Shown here in pieces: positions 1 to 8,714 of a DNA stretch of 24,646 bases (positions are counted from its first letter, which is position 1; each line of letters begins with the position of its first letter). Origin of the DNA: Chloroflexi bacterium UBA4733 (GTDB lineage Bacteria; Chloroflexota; UBA4733); contig DHIZ01000144.1 in assembly GCA_002404055.1 (NCBI GenBank), forward strand, positions 1 through 24,646. Reading direction: 5' to 3'. The position numbers and the translations under genes were made by a program. A model generated the notes under the pieces. That model was not told where the DNA came from. It made no database searches and was given only the letters and a program-made list of their open reading frames with translations.

Positions 1-749
1 CCGGAGGCGCCGACCAGGGCGCCGGCCACGACCAGCACGTTATTACCCAGCAAGAAGCCGGTCACGGCGGCCGCCAGGCCGGTGCAGGAGTTCAGCAGGG
101 CAATCACCACCGGCATATCGGCCCCGCCGATCGGGAGAACGACCAGGACGCCGAGCAGTACCGCTGCCACCAGATAGGCGGCAAAGAGGGCCGGCGTGCC
201 GACGACCAGCAGGGCAAGTCCCAGCGCCAGGACCAGCGCCAGGAGCGCGCCATTGACGAGATGCTGCGCCCGGTAGCGCAGCGGGTGGCCGGAGAGCCAT
301 TCCTGCAACTTACCGAAGGCGATCAAGCTACCCGAGAAACTGATGGCGCCCATCACGGCGCTCAGGAGAACCGTGAACGTCGCGCTGGGCGCCACCGTCG
401 CGCCACCGGCCGCCAGCAAGCGGTACTGTCCTGCAGCGATCAACGCAGCGGCGCCACCGCCCATGCCGTTGAAGAGCGCCACCATCTGCGGCATAGCCGT
501 GATCTTGACGCGCCGCGCCGACACGGCGCCCAAGGCGCCACCGACGACGATACCCCCACCGATCAGCAGGTAGTTACCGAAGCGCTGGCTGAAGAAGGTC
601 GCCACGATGGCCAACAGCATCCCGGCTGCCGCCCACTGGTTGCCGGACCGCGCCGTGGCGGGCGCGCCGAGGCGCTTGATACCGATGATGAAGGTGACGG
701 CGGTGACCAGATAGGCCAGCTCGACCAGTGACGCTGGTAAGAATTTCAT
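1..749 (-). CDS. pntB: NAD(P) transhydrogenase beta subunit PntB (N-terminal part, cut by window edge)
   Basis: Membrane subunit of the proton-translocating transhydrogenase, which couples hydride transfer between NADH and NADP+ to proton flow. About 249 N-terminal residues are visible; PntB is normally about 460, so the NADP-binding domain lies outside the window. The translation starts MKFLPASLVELAYLVTAV and is a run of hydrophobic helices joined by glycine-rich loops. It contains the family-typical stretches MPQMVALFNGMGGGAAAL and, further on, PVVIALLNSCTGLAAAVTGF. The ATG at 749 overlaps the stop of pntAB as ATGA, which indicates translational coupling. Third gene of a minus-strand pntAA-pntAB-pntB operon. 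The identity is secure; only the 3' end is missing. Confidence 0.93.
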   Translation of the reverse strand, partial: MKFLPASLVELAYLVTAVTFIIGIKRLGAPATARSGNQWAAAGMLLAIVATFFSQRFGNYLLIGGGIVVGGALGAVSARRVKITAMPQMVALFNGMGGGAAALIAAGQYRLLAAGGATVAPSATFTVLLSAVMGAISFSGSLIAFGKLQEWLSGHPLRYRAQHLVNGALLALVLALGLALLVVGTPALFAAYLVAAVLLGVLVVLPIGGADMPVVIALLNSCTGLAAAVTGFLLGNNVLVVAGALVGAS

Positions 750-1045
750 GGCCGCCTCTCCCGCGGGGCAGGAGCATGGAACATCTCCAGCATCCGGTCG
801 GTGACGACAAAGCCACCCATGACGTTCATGGCCCCAAGGACAACGCCGATCGTCCCGATGACGCGGCCAAGCGTATCGTCGGCCGTACCGGCCACCAGGA
901 TCGCGCCCACCAGCACGACGCCGTGGATGGCGTTGGTCCCCGACATGAGCGGCGTGTGCAACATCTGCGGCACCTTGCCGATCAGGTCAATGCCGATGAA
1001 TACCGCCAGCACGAACACGTAGGCCCCGATCACGAGTGTCGTCAT
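746..1045 (-). CDS. pntAB: NAD(P) transhydrogenase subunit alpha part 2 (PntAB, membrane domain)
   Basis: A 99-residue membrane protein matching the small alpha-2 subunit of three-polypeptide transhydrogenases, where the E. coli-type PntA is split in two. It has three to four hydrophobic segments: residues about 3-25, 40-58 and 62-82. The sequence LMSGTNAIHGVVLVGAIL around residues 34-51 is a hallmark of this family's proton-channel domain. Length is typical for the split form. It overlaps pntAA and pntB by ATGA on both sides, so the three proteins are probably made in fixed ratio. Confidence 0.93.
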   Translation of the reverse strand: MTTLVIGAYVFVLAVFIGIDLIGKVPQMLHTPLMSGTNAIHGVVLVGAILVAGTADDTLGRVIGTIGVVLGAMNVMGGFVVTDRMLEMFHAPAPRERRP

Positions 1046-2217
1046 GCGTTCCTCCGCCCTGTTGCTGCCAATGCTGCCGCCTCGCCGCCGTCGACGAGCG
1101 CTCGCACGGCGGCATTGACGATCTCCCCGCCGTGCGTGATGCAGGAGCCGCCGGTGATGGCGTCACTGAAGTCCAACTGCAACGTGCCCTTGGGCGCCAA
1201 ATGCTGCAGCAGGTTGAAGAGATTGCGAGCATACATCTGGCTCGCTTGCCCTGGCATCTGACTGGGCAGGTTCGTCGTACCGATGATCGTCACGCCGCGC
1301 ACCGTCGTGACCTCACCCGACCGCGTGAGCGCGCAATTGCCACCCGCCTCCGCCGCCAGGTCGACAATAACGGAGCCCGGCCGCATCTGGAACACTGCGT
1401 CAGCGGTCACCAGGATGGGTGCGCGCTTGCCGGGGACGAGCGCCGTCGTGATCACAACGTCAGACTCGGCCACATGCCGGCTGACGAGCGCCTGCTCTTG
1501 CACCTCGGCCTCGGCGCTGAGCTGGCGGGCATACCCTTCCACCGTCCCTCCAACTTCCTCCTGCACAGGCAGTTCCACGAAGCGTGCACCGAGGCTGGTC
1601 ACCTGCTCCTTCGCCACGGGGCGAGTGTCGAACGCTTCCACGACGGCTCCCAGCCGGCGTGCCGTGCCGATCGCCTGTAGCCCGGCGACTCCTGCGCCAA
1701 GGACGAACACCCTGGCCGGCGTCACTACCCCCGCCGCCGTCATGAGCAACGGGAAAAAGCGCGGCAAGGCGGCGGACGCCAGAATCACAGCGCGGTACCC
1801 GGAGATAGTGCTCATAGACGAGAGCGCATCCATATCCTGAGCGCGGGCGATGCGCGGAATGGCATCCATGCTGAAACTCGTGATGCGCCGGTCGCGGAGT
1901 TGCCTGACCAGATCGAGCGCCAGCAACGGCTGCAAGAAGCCGATGACCACTGTGTTTTCACGCAGGGCTGTGACATCCACGGCGGAGGGGTGCTGCACAT
2001 GCACGAGAACATCGGACGAAGCACAGAGCTGGCGACAGTCAGCGGCGATAACGGCGCCGACTTCCTGATAGGCCGCGTCCGAGTGACCGGCTCTCTCACC
2101 AGCACCTGCCTCAATGGCGACTGTCACCCCGCTGCTAACCAGGGACGACACGACCTCGGGTGTAAGCGCCACCCGCCGTTCGCCCGCTATCTGTTCACGG
2201 GGTACTCCGACTTGCAT
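1042..2217 (-). CDS. pntAA: NAD(P) transhydrogenase subunit alpha part 1 (PntAA, NAD-binding)
   Basis: A 391-residue soluble NAD(H)-binding subunit (domain I), related to alanine dehydrogenase. The N-terminus MQVGVPREQIAGERRVALTP is the family signature. The mobile-loop region DAIPRIARAQDMDALSSM lies at residues 118-135. The dinucleotide-binding motif GAGVAG is at 174-179 and is followed by EAFDTRP at 194-200. I chose ATG 2217, preceded by GAGAGG ten bases upstream, rather than the in-frame TTG at 2235, because family proteins begin with this M-x-[IV]-G motif. First gene of the pnt operon. It is divergent from the histidine kinase gene, and the shared spacer (about 2218-2561) should hold promoters in both directions. 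Confidence 0.94.
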   Translation of the reverse strand: MQVGVPREQIAGERRVALTPEVVSSLVSSGVTVAIEAGAGERAGHSDAAYQEVGAVIAADCRQLCASSDVLVHVQHPSAVDVTALRENTVVIGFLQPLLALDLVRQLRDRRITSFSMDAIPRIARAQDMDALSSMSTISGYRAVILASAALPRFFPLLMTAAGVVTPARVFVLGAGVAGLQAIGTARRLGAVVEAFDTRPVAKEQVTSLGARFVELPVQEEVGGTVEGYARQLSAEAEVQEQALVSRHVAESDVVITTALVPGKRAPILVTADAVFQMRPGSVIVDLAAEAGGNCALTRSGEVTTVRGVTIIGTTNLPSQMPGQASQMYARNLFNLLQHLAPKGTLQLDFSDAITGGSCITHGGEIVNAAVRALVDGGEAAALAATGRRNA

Positions 2218-2403
2218 TGGCCAATATCCTCTCAATCACTCGTCTCGCATCGGGCACACGCTACCGTCGCCCCGCCTGTATCAATAGGCCGCAAAAAAAG
2301 TAGGTGAAGCGCCGATATCACTCACTCCTTTCCGCGCACCGGTACTGGTTCTGGCGAGCGCGTTCGGCTCCCTACCTGACCATTTCAGCATCCGCGGGAA
2401 GGG

Positions 2404-2431
2404 TTGCGGCGCGCGTATGAACAGGTAAATA
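2404..2431 (+). promoter_or_regulatory. Possible sigma70-type promoter for the kinase/regulator operon
   Basis: In the divergent spacer, TTGCGG (2404-2409) is followed after 16 bases by TAAATA (2426-2431), inside a local AT-rich island in otherwise GC-rich DNA. It would give a leader of roughly 120 bases before the ATG at 2562. This is pattern matching only; the -10 is a poor match and there is no experimental support. Confidence 0.25.
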
Positions 2432-2561
2432 TTAGGTAGACGCCGAGGATTTTCCGTCGCTCACTCACGGGTTGCCGCCCAGCAGAGACGCGGCGATACC
2501 ATCTGCTCATGGTGGCGCCAGCGGCTTGAGCGGCAGAGCACAACGCATCAGGCCGGGTAGC

Positions 2562-4496
2562 ATGCATGCGGCACGTCCGGTCAAGGAAACAAGGAGGAAT
2601 AGCTCGATCTTCCCCTGGCAGCTACGTCTGGCCCAGCGGATCGTCTTGAGCGTGGCGGTCGGGCTGGCGCTCATCCTCGTCTTCTTTGGCACGCTGGCGG
2701 TTTGGACCATTCAACAGGCGACAGCGACGGAATACGCCGCACGCCTCCAGATCACGCGCACCCTGGCGGCTGAGACCGATGACGCCGTGCTGGCAGCACA
2801 GGAGAGTCTGCAACGGGCCGCCGCCCGGCTGGCCGGCTGGTCGGGCCACGCGCTCACGCCACTCCAGCAAACCAGCCTGCAGCAGACGCTCCTGCCGGAT
2901 GGCGACTTCAGTACAGTGGAACTGCTGGATGGCGGCGGGAATCTGCGCTGGAGCGGTTCGACGCTTGTCGGGGTAGCGGCGCCAGCCTGGATGTCGCTTC
3001 CCTTCGTCAGCACCGCACGCACGCAGGGCGTGGCCCAGGCTGGCGAGTGTCCGGATGATGAAACGCCAGGCCAGCAGGCGTTGTGCCTGGCGTCGCCGCT
3101 CGTCGGTTCCGTACCAATGACCATCCTCGTGGCCGAGCTCGACGCCCGCGAGGGATCGCTGCCACTCGTTCCCCCGGCAGGCGGTCAGCCCGATGCCGCC
3201 GTCCAGGTGCTCGACGCTTCCGGCCGCGTGATTGCCGGTAGCGGCCAGGCGGCCGCCGGCGAAGTGGCGGAACACGTCAGCCTGCTATCAGCGCTGCTGT
3301 ACAGCCGACAGGCCGGCGTCCTCATGCACCAACCCGGCCCCGGCGACGCCTTCCCGCCTCACCTGGTGGCCTATGTACCACTGCAGCGCGTACCGGGTTG
3401 GGGGATCGCCCTGGAAGTGCCGCAGGACGAGGTGCTGGCGGCGCCACGTCTGCTTGCCGGACGCCTGGCGCTCTTCGGCGTTGGCGCCCTCCTCCTTGCG
3501 TCCGCTGTAGCCTGGCTGGACGTACACCAGGTGGTACGTCCCTTACTCACGCTCACGCGAGCGGCCGATCTCTTCGCCGCCGGACGTCTTGATGTGCCGG
3601 TGACGCTCAGCCGACGGGACGAACTTGGCCGCCTTGCCACGGCCTTCGAAACCATGCGCCAGCGTTTGCAGGCGTCGCTCGCTGAAGTCGAGCGGGGCCG
3701 TCAGGAGTTGGAGCGGCGCGTCGCGGAACGGACCAAGCAAGTGGAGGAGCAGAACCGCAGCCTGGCGAGCCTGAATGCCGAAGCCGCCAGACTGAACGCT
3801 GCCTTACAACAGCGCACGGCGGAACGCGCTGCCCTGCTCAGCCGGGTATTGAGCGCTCAGGAAGGAGAACGGCAACGCATCGCGCGCGGTCTGCACGACA
3901 GCACTGGGCAGTCCCTGGCCGCCGTCCTGCTCTCGCTGGAGTTGCTCGACGAGCAGCTCCCGGTCGAGCCGAGCGCCGTGCGCCGGTCGCTCCGGCGCAG
4001 CCGAGAACTGGCGACCAGTACGCTCACCGAACTGCGAGCGCTCATCGCCGGGCTCCGCCCTGCCTTGCTGGATGACCTCGGTCTGGTTCCCGCCTTACGC
4101 GCCTTCGCGACCCAGCGCCTGGAGGAGCACGGCGTAGACGTACGCTTCGACGTGGCATTGCCGAAGCAGTTGCCGCCAGCCGTGGAGATCGCCCTCTTCC
4201 GCATCGTGCAGGAGGCGCTGAGCAATATTGCCAAACATGCCCATGCCCGCCAGGTCACGGTGCATCTGGGCCTCCAGGATGGGCAGGTGCAGACGACGAT
4301 TACCGACGATGGCGTCGGCTTTGACACAGCCCAGGTGTACGCAGATGCGCTGCATGGCACGCACGTGGGACTCCTCGGCATGCGAGAACGCGCGGAACTC
4401 CTGGGCGGGCGCTGGCAAGTCACGTCTGCATCCGGCGCCGGCGCCACGGTCAGTATCATCGTGCCACTTGCTGCCTGGGAGGTACCGACCGAATGA
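2562..4496 (+). CDS. Membrane sensor histidine kinase (HAMP, HisKA_3, NarL-type)
   Basis: A 644-residue sensor kinase that would autophosphorylate and pass phosphate to the regulator encoded next to it. Order: short cytoplasmic tail; TM1 at about 27-50; an extracytoplasmic region of about 250 residues with two cysteines (about 163 and 175) and a two-lobed, Cache-like character (inference); TM2 at about 302-322; HAMP at about 325-375; a long coiled coil; HisKA_3 with the phospho-acceptor in ERQRIARGLHDSTGQ (His at about 445); and an HATPase domain with N box EALSNIAKHA, G1 DDGVGFD and G2 GLLGMRERA. I chose ATG 2562. An in-frame TTG at 2472 would add 30 unconserved-looking residues. A strong AGGAGG at 2592-2597 lies inside the frame with only an ATC after it, so the true start is uncertain. 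The ligand is unknown. Confidence 0.9.
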   Translation: MHAARPVKETRRNSSIFPWQLRLAQRIVLSVAVGLALILVFFGTLAVWTIQQATATEYAARLQITRTLAAETDDAVLAAQESLQRAAARLAGWSGHALTPLQQTSLQQTLLPDGDFSTVELLDGGGNLRWSGSTLVGVAAPAWMSLPFVSTARTQGVAQAGECPDDETPGQQALCLASPLVGSVPMTILVAELDAREGSLPLVPPAGGQPDAAVQVLDASGRVIAGSGQAAAGEVAEHVSLLSALLYSRQAGVLMHQPGPGDAFPPHLVAYVPLQRVPGWGIALEVPQDEVLAAPRLLAGRLALFGVGALLLASAVAWLDVHQVVRPLLTLTRAADLFAAGRLDVPVTLSRRDELGRLATAFETMRQRLQASLAEVERGRQELERRVAERTKQVEEQNRSLASLNAEAARLNAALQQRTAERAALLSRVLSAQEGERQRIARGLHDSTGQSLAAVLLSLELLDEQLPVEPSAVRRSLRRSRELATSTLTELRALIAGLRPALLDDLGLVPALRAFATQRLEEHGVDVRFDVALPKQLPPAVEIALFRIVQEALSNIAKHAHARQVTVHLGLQDGQVQTTITDDGVGFDTAQVYADALHGTHVGLLGMRERAELLGGRWQVTSASGAGATVSIIVPLAAWEVPTE

Positions 4497-5155
4497 CGAC
4501 GCCGATTCGTTTGCTGTTGGTCGACGACCACGCCCTGTTTCGCGAAGGCTTGCGACTCATCCTTGAGAGTCAGGACGACCTGCAGGTGGTTGGCGAAGCC
4601 GCCTCGGGAAACGAAGCGGTCCGCATGTCTCGCCTCCTGCAACCCGACGTGGTCGTGATGGATCTCACCATGCCCGACGGTGGGGGATTAGAGGCCACCG
4701 AAGCGATCAAACAGGCGTTTCCTCAGACCCAGGTGCTGGTGCTGACCATGCACGACACCCAGGAGTACTTCTTTCGGGTCCTGCAAGCCGGGGCTTCGGG
4801 CTACATCGTGAAGGGAGCGCACAAGGCGGACGTGCTGGCGGCCATCCGTGCCGTCGCCACAGGCGGCGTCTACCTCTATCCTACGCTGGCCAAGCAGCTC
4901 GTCGGCGACTACCTGCGCCAGGCGCGCCAGGGCGAGGCGGCGGACCAGCTCGCCACGCTGACCGAGCGCGAACGGGAGGTACTGCAACTGCTAGCCGAGG
5001 GCCAGACCGGCCGAGAGATTGCCGAAGTGCTGGTACTCAGCCCGGCGACGGTGGAACGCCATCGCGCGAACCTGATGGCGAAGCTGGGCCTGCACAGTCG
5101 CGCCGAACTCATCAAATATGCTCTGCGCCGCGGGCTGATTCAGATCGACGGCTAG
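4493..5155 (+). CDS. NarL/LuxR-family response regulator
   Basis: A 220-residue DNA-binding response regulator, the cognate partner of the upstream kinase; its ATG overlaps the kinase stop as ATGA. Receiver domain at residues 5-120: acidic pair D11-D12, phospho-acceptor D57 in VVVMDLTMP, T85 and K107 in the conserved switch positions. LuxR-type HTH at about 152-212: LTEREREVLQLLAEGQTGREIAEVLVLSPATVERH, with the recognition helix around VERHRANLMAKLG. Length and domain order are standard for the NarL class. Target genes cannot be read from the sequence. Confidence 0.94.
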   Translation: MTTPIRLLLVDDHALFREGLRLILESQDDLQVVGEAASGNEAVRMSRLLQPDVVVMDLTMPDGGGLEATEAIKQAFPQTQVLVLTMHDTQEYFFRVLQAGASGYIVKGAHKADVLAAIRAVATGGVYLYPTLAKQLVGDYLRQARQGEAADQLATLTEREREVLQLLAEGQTGREIAEVLVLSPATVERHRANLMAKLGLHSRAELIKYALRRGLIQIDG

Positions 5156-5270
5156 CGCGGATCGCCGTCCGCCGCAACAACGCTGGAGATGCTCGACTGC
5201 TGACCATCCTTTTACCTATCTTAACCGCACTGGACACCCACGCGCCGAACACTCAAGGTGTCGACGGGCG

Positions 5271-5480
5271 GTCGGCGGTCGCTACGGGCTGGCGTCCAAG
5301 GATTTTAACCCGGCCATGGTCAAGGCGGTGTTCGACGAACTAAAGAAGCCCGAGCCCAAAAATAGCTTCACAGTCGGCATCAACGACGATGTCTCGCACA
5401 CGAGCCTCGACATCGATCCCAACTATTCGATTGAGCCGGACGACGTGGTGCGCGCGGTGTTCTACGGCCTGGGCGCCGAC
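5271..5480 (+). pseudogene. Remnant of pyruvate:ferredoxin/flavodoxin oxidoreductase (NifJ-type)
   Basis: An open stretch of about 70 codons reads VGGRYGLASKDFNPAMVKAV, then FTVGINDDVSHTSLDIDPNY and EPDDVVRAVFYGLGAD. I recognise this as the internal segment of NifJ-type pyruvate:ferredoxin oxidoreductase that precedes the G-T-V-G-A-N-K motif in a protein of about 1,170 residues. Homology stops abruptly after GLGAD (5480); the frame then continues with unrelated residues to a stop at 5597. Upstream of 5271 the frame no longer resembles the family. A small ORF from ATG 5316 could be translated but would not make a functional enzyme. Likely debris of a deleted or displaced gene. Confidence 0.8.
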
Positions 5481-5821
5481 GCCTATGGCGAGGCGCTCAC
5501 CTATTTTCCCGCGCAGGCGGCGTGCGCTATTGGCCCCGAGCGCAGCAACCTTTTATTTACCTCTCGCAATGCCAAGGACAACCTGCACCTCGCATAGGGC
5601 TTGTCAAGGAACAGCTTCCCGATCACGTCGCGTGGCAGCCCCGCCAAAACCGGGAAGTTAATGCTCTAAGCGCCGGTCAATGATTGGTAAACGGCCGCTC
5701 CGCGCCGCCGTGTCTACCTGCCATTTACCGATAACAAGGTCGGTGTTGACCTCGACGCCGAATACTATTGCTGGGATGAGCTTGGAAGCGAGCATCCCCA
5801 AAGAGCGGTGAGGAGCGCCAA
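5481..5821. other. Intergenic stretch without a recognisable gene
   Basis: The DNA between the NifJ remnant and the universal stress gene holds only short frames. One, at about 5700-5800 on the plus strand, reads RVYLPFTDNKVGVDLDAEYY and looks protein-like, but it has no start and I match it to no family. The region may be further decayed coding DNA. Confidence 0.4.
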
Positions 5822-6868
5822 ATGCTCAAGACGATCCTTATGCCATTCGACGGCTCGGAACTCGCCGTCCACGCGCTGCCCTACGCCGTGGCGCTGGCCC
5901 GGTCGACGAACGCGCGGCTCGTGTTGACCTATGCATTGGCGCCCTGGGAACTGTCTTTTGACGCGCCTGCGCATCTGCACATAATCGGCGCCGAACTGCG
6001 CCAGGCCGGCATCGCGGTGACGACGCACGTCTCCAACACCAACGGCGTCAATCCGGGTCGCGCGATCCTGTCCGTCGCCAGCGATGTACACGCTGACATC
6101 ATCGTGATGGGTACCCACGCCCACGGCACGGTCGGCCGCACCCTCTTCGGCAGCGTGGCCGACGATGTCGTCCGCCACGCTGCCGTCCCCGTCCTGTTCT
6201 GCACGGCGCAGGCCAACCGGCAATGGCCGGAGGAGCGGCCTCGGCGGCTGCTTGTGCCACTCGATGGCTCGGCGCTGGCGGAGACGGCGCTGGCGCCGGC
6301 GGAACAGCTGGCGCTGGGGATCGGCGCTTCGGTGGATCTGGTCGGCGTCGTCGACGTGGCGAACGTCGCGGTCGTGCCGGGCTCGACGCCGCTAGAGGCC
6401 TTCCTCGCAATGCTGGTCGCGGAGACGCAGCGCAATCTGGAACGCCTGGCCGAAGGGTTGCGGGAGCGGCGGGTCGTGGCGGACGTGTATACACGGGCGG
6501 GCGTGCCCGAGCAGGTCATCACGCAGCTTGCCGTAGAGTTGCTGACGGACATCATCGTCATGGCCAGTCACGGTCGCGGCGGCGTCGCACGGATGCTGCT
6601 GGGCAGTGTTGCGCTCCAGGTCATGCAGCGCAGCACCGTACCGGTGTTGCTGTTCCAGCCGGCCGCCGTCACCGCCCGGCGCGTTGAGACGCCGCGAAAC
6701 GCGCCGGAGGAGACGGCGGACCGCGAGCAGGTCTACCCCGAGCTGACACCGGAGGACCCGGCGCTGGTCAAGCATGCCCTGGGGCTGGCGCGCCGCGCCG
6801 CTGGCGGCGACGAGCGGACCCGCCGGGACGCTGAGCAACTGCTGGCCCGGCTGCCGTCGCCTGCATGA
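5822..6868 (+). CDS. Tandem-domain universal stress protein (UspA family)
   Basis: A 348-residue cytoplasmic protein with two Usp domains, at about 1-130 and 140-282. Both begin with the family strand-loop: ILMPFDGSELA and LLVPLDGSALA. Both end with the nucleotide-binding loop, close to G-x2-G-x9-G-S: G97-x2-A100-x9-G110-S111 in the first and A248-x2-G251-x9-G261-S262 in the second. Each loop therefore has Ala at one of the glycine positions, so ATP binding is likely but not certain. A polar tail of about 65 residues follows the second domain and is longer than usual. ATG 5822 has GAGGAG seven bases upstream. The stop overlaps the next gene's start (ATGA). Probably a stress or metabolic-state sensor. 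Confidence 0.92.
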   Translation: MLKTILMPFDGSELAVHALPYAVALARSTNARLVLTYALAPWELSFDAPAHLHIIGAELRQAGIAVTTHVSNTNGVNPGRAILSVASDVHADIIVMGTHAHGTVGRTLFGSVADDVVRHAAVPVLFCTAQANRQWPEERPRRLLVPLDGSALAETALAPAEQLALGIGASVDLVGVVDVANVAVVPGSTPLEAFLAMLVAETQRNLERLAEGLRERRVVADVYTRAGVPEQVITQLAVELLTDIIVMASHGRGGVARMLLGSVALQVMQRSTVPVLLFQPAAVTARRVETPRNAPEETADREQVYPELTPEDPALVKHALGLARRAAGGDERTRRDAEQLLARLPSPA

Positions 6869-7392
6869 AAAAACTGGCATGGGGCCGGCTCGCACGGCAG
6901 CATCCGGAGCCGCTGGTCGCGCTCGTTGGCCTGGCTGCCGGACTCGGCCTCCGCTATCTGGCAGGGGCCGCGCAATTGGCGCAAATGGTTCTACTGTTCA
7001 CGCTGGTGGTGAGCGGGTTCAGAGTCGTTTGGGGCACAGCGCGCGGCATGCTCCACGGGCGGTTCGCCGCCGACATCGTCGCCACGCTCTCGATCCTCGT
7101 GGCGGCCGGTACCGGTGAGTTTCTCCCTGGCGTCGTGATCGCCCTCATGCAGACGGGCGGCGAAGCGCTGGAAGAAGCGGGAAAGCGTCGGGCGTCGGCG
7201 ACGCTTGACGAACTCCTGGCGAGAGCGCCCCAGGTGGCCCACCGAATGACTGGCGACACGATCGAGGACCTACCAGTGACGGCGGTGCGCACGGTGCGCT
7301 TCGACGTACCTGGGTCCGTGGTCGCCTGTTCTGACAGGGCAATCTCCCTGCCGGGCAGCGCCACTAGGAACCGCCGCCGAACTGCTGGATGA
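6865..7392 (+). pseudogene. Truncated heavy-metal P-type ATPase (N-terminal membrane part only)
   Basis: Starts at ATG 6865, overlapping the Usp stop. Hydrophobic helices lie at residues about 16-33, 36-53 and 70-95. The segment ADIVATLSILVAAGTGEFLP and the following GEALEEAGKRRASATLDELLARAPQ are typical of the entry to the actuator domain of P1B-type (Cd/Zn/Co/Cu) ATPases. Similarity fades at about residue 140-165, and the frame then runs into the 3' end of the convergent Nramp gene (stop at 7392). The TGE actuator loop, the CPx helix and the DKTGT phosphorylation site are absent; full proteins are at least 600 residues. It cannot pump ions. The break lies at about 7290-7363. Confidence 0.85.
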
Positions 7393-8698
7393 TCGTCACT
7401 GGGATCAACAGGAGGGACAGGAGCACCAGGGCGACGACGGTGATCCATGCCACTGCATTGAAGGCCGGGCCGTTGATGAACTTGCCCATAATGCTGCGGT
7501 CGTTGATGATCAAGAGTACGAAAGTCAAGATAATCGGCAGGAGGATGCCGTTGACCATCTGGGTCAGGAAGATCACCGTGATCAGCGGCATGCCAGGGAT
7601 CAGGACGAAGAGCGCAGCCACCATCAGCGCCGCCGAGTACACGCCGTAGTAGACCGGCGCCTGTTTGAAGCCGCGATCCAGGCCCAACTCCCAGCCGAAC
7701 GCTTCGCTGGTGGCGTAGGCGGTAGAGAGCGGGATCGTCGTCGAGCCCAACAATGCAGCGTTGAGCAGACCCACCGCGAAGAGGAGCGCGGCAAAGGGCC
7801 CGGCCAGCGGCGCCAGAGCGTTGGCGGCGTCGCTGGCGCTATTGATCGACTGATGGTGGACGAACAATGTCGAAGCAGTCGCGATGACGATGAAGAAGGC
7901 AATGAAGTTGGTGACGAAGGAGCCTACATAGACGTCGCCCCGCTCAAAGTTGAGATCGTCGGGACCCAGGCGCTTGTCGACGACATAGGACTGGATGAAG
8001 AACTGGCCCCAGGGTGTGATGGTCGTCCCGATGGTGGCGATGAAGGCGACCACGTAGGCTTGTTTGAGTTGAAAGTTCGGCACAACGGTGTGAAACAGCG
8101 CGGCTCCCCAATCGGGGTGGGCCAGAAGGCCGTCGATGATGTAGGCGACGTACAGTAGCGCGCTGAAGAGGAAGATCTTCTCAATCCAGCGGTAGCTGCC
8201 CTTGAGAACGAGCAGGTAGATGCCGAGTACCGCCAGGGGCACGGTGATGTACCGGCTCACTCCGAAGATCTCTAGCGCAGCGCCGACGCCGGCGACGTCG
8301 GCGGCGGTCGAGCCGAAGTTGGCGATGAACAAGGCCAGCATGGCGAAAGCGGTCCAGCGAATCCCGAAACGCTCCCGAATCAGCTCCGCCAGCCCCTTGC
8401 CGGTGACAATGCCCATGCGGGCGCCCATCTCCTGGGTAATGGCCAGGCTGAAGGTCGTCAGGAAGAGGATCCAGAGGAGCGAATAGCCGAACTGGGCCCC
8501 GGCGATGGCGTAGGTGGTGATGCCACCGGCGTCGTTGTCGGCGGAGGCGGTGATGATGCCCGGCCCCAGCACGACGAGGAAGGCAAGCAGCCCGGTGCGG
8601 CGGGTACGTAGACGCTGCCGCCAGGAGAGCCGGCGGACGGGCGCCGCTACCGCCGGGACCGGGGTCGTTTGGGGGTCGAGGTGCTCCTGAGTCGCCAT
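7364..8698 (-). CDS. Nramp-family divalent metal transporter with non-canonical metal site
   Basis: A 444-residue polytopic membrane protein with the Nramp (SLC11) fold and about 11 helices. Helix 1 reads LGPGIITASADNDAGGITTY (44-63), so the canonical D-P-G-N becomes D56-A-G-G. Helix 6 reads GTTITPWGQFFIQS, so the canonical M-P-H motif becomes T-P-W. In classical Nramps the helix-1 Asn and helix-6 Met coordinate Mn2+/Fe2+ (established knowledge); losing both suggests a harder ion such as Mg2+ (inference), as proposed for Nramp-related Mg transporters. ATG 8698 is preceded by GGAAGG; an earlier in-frame ATG (8737) would overlap the upstream gene further. It lies 16 bases downstream of the MgtE-N/CBS gene, so probably co-transcribed. 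Confidence 0.9.
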   Translation of the reverse strand: MATQEHLDPQTTPVPAVAAPVRRLSWRQRLRTRRTGLLAFLVVLGPGIITASADNDAGGITTYAIAGAQFGYSLLWILFLTTFSLAITQEMGARMGIVTGKGLAELIRERFGIRWTAFAMLALFIANFGSTAADVAGVGAALEIFGVSRYITVPLAVLGIYLLVLKGSYRWIEKIFLFSALLYVAYIIDGLLAHPDWGAALFHTVVPNFQLKQAYVVAFIATIGTTITPWGQFFIQSYVVDKRLGPDDLNFERGDVYVGSFVTNFIAFFIVIATASTLFVHHQSINSASDAANALAPLAGPFAALLFAVGLLNAALLGSTTIPLSTAYATSEAFGWELGLDRGFKQAPVYYGVYSAALMVAALFVLIPGMPLITVIFLTQMVNGILLPIILTFVLLIINDRSIMGKFINGPAFNAVAWITVVALVLLSLLLIPVTIIQQFGGGS

Positions 8699-8714
8699 CC
8701 TTGCCGCCCTTCCG

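Noticed and set aside
5481..5597. The 93-residue ORF at 5316-5597 as a real small protein
   Set aside because: Its first 55 residues are an internal slice of NifJ and the rest is unrelated, so it is better read as a remnant.
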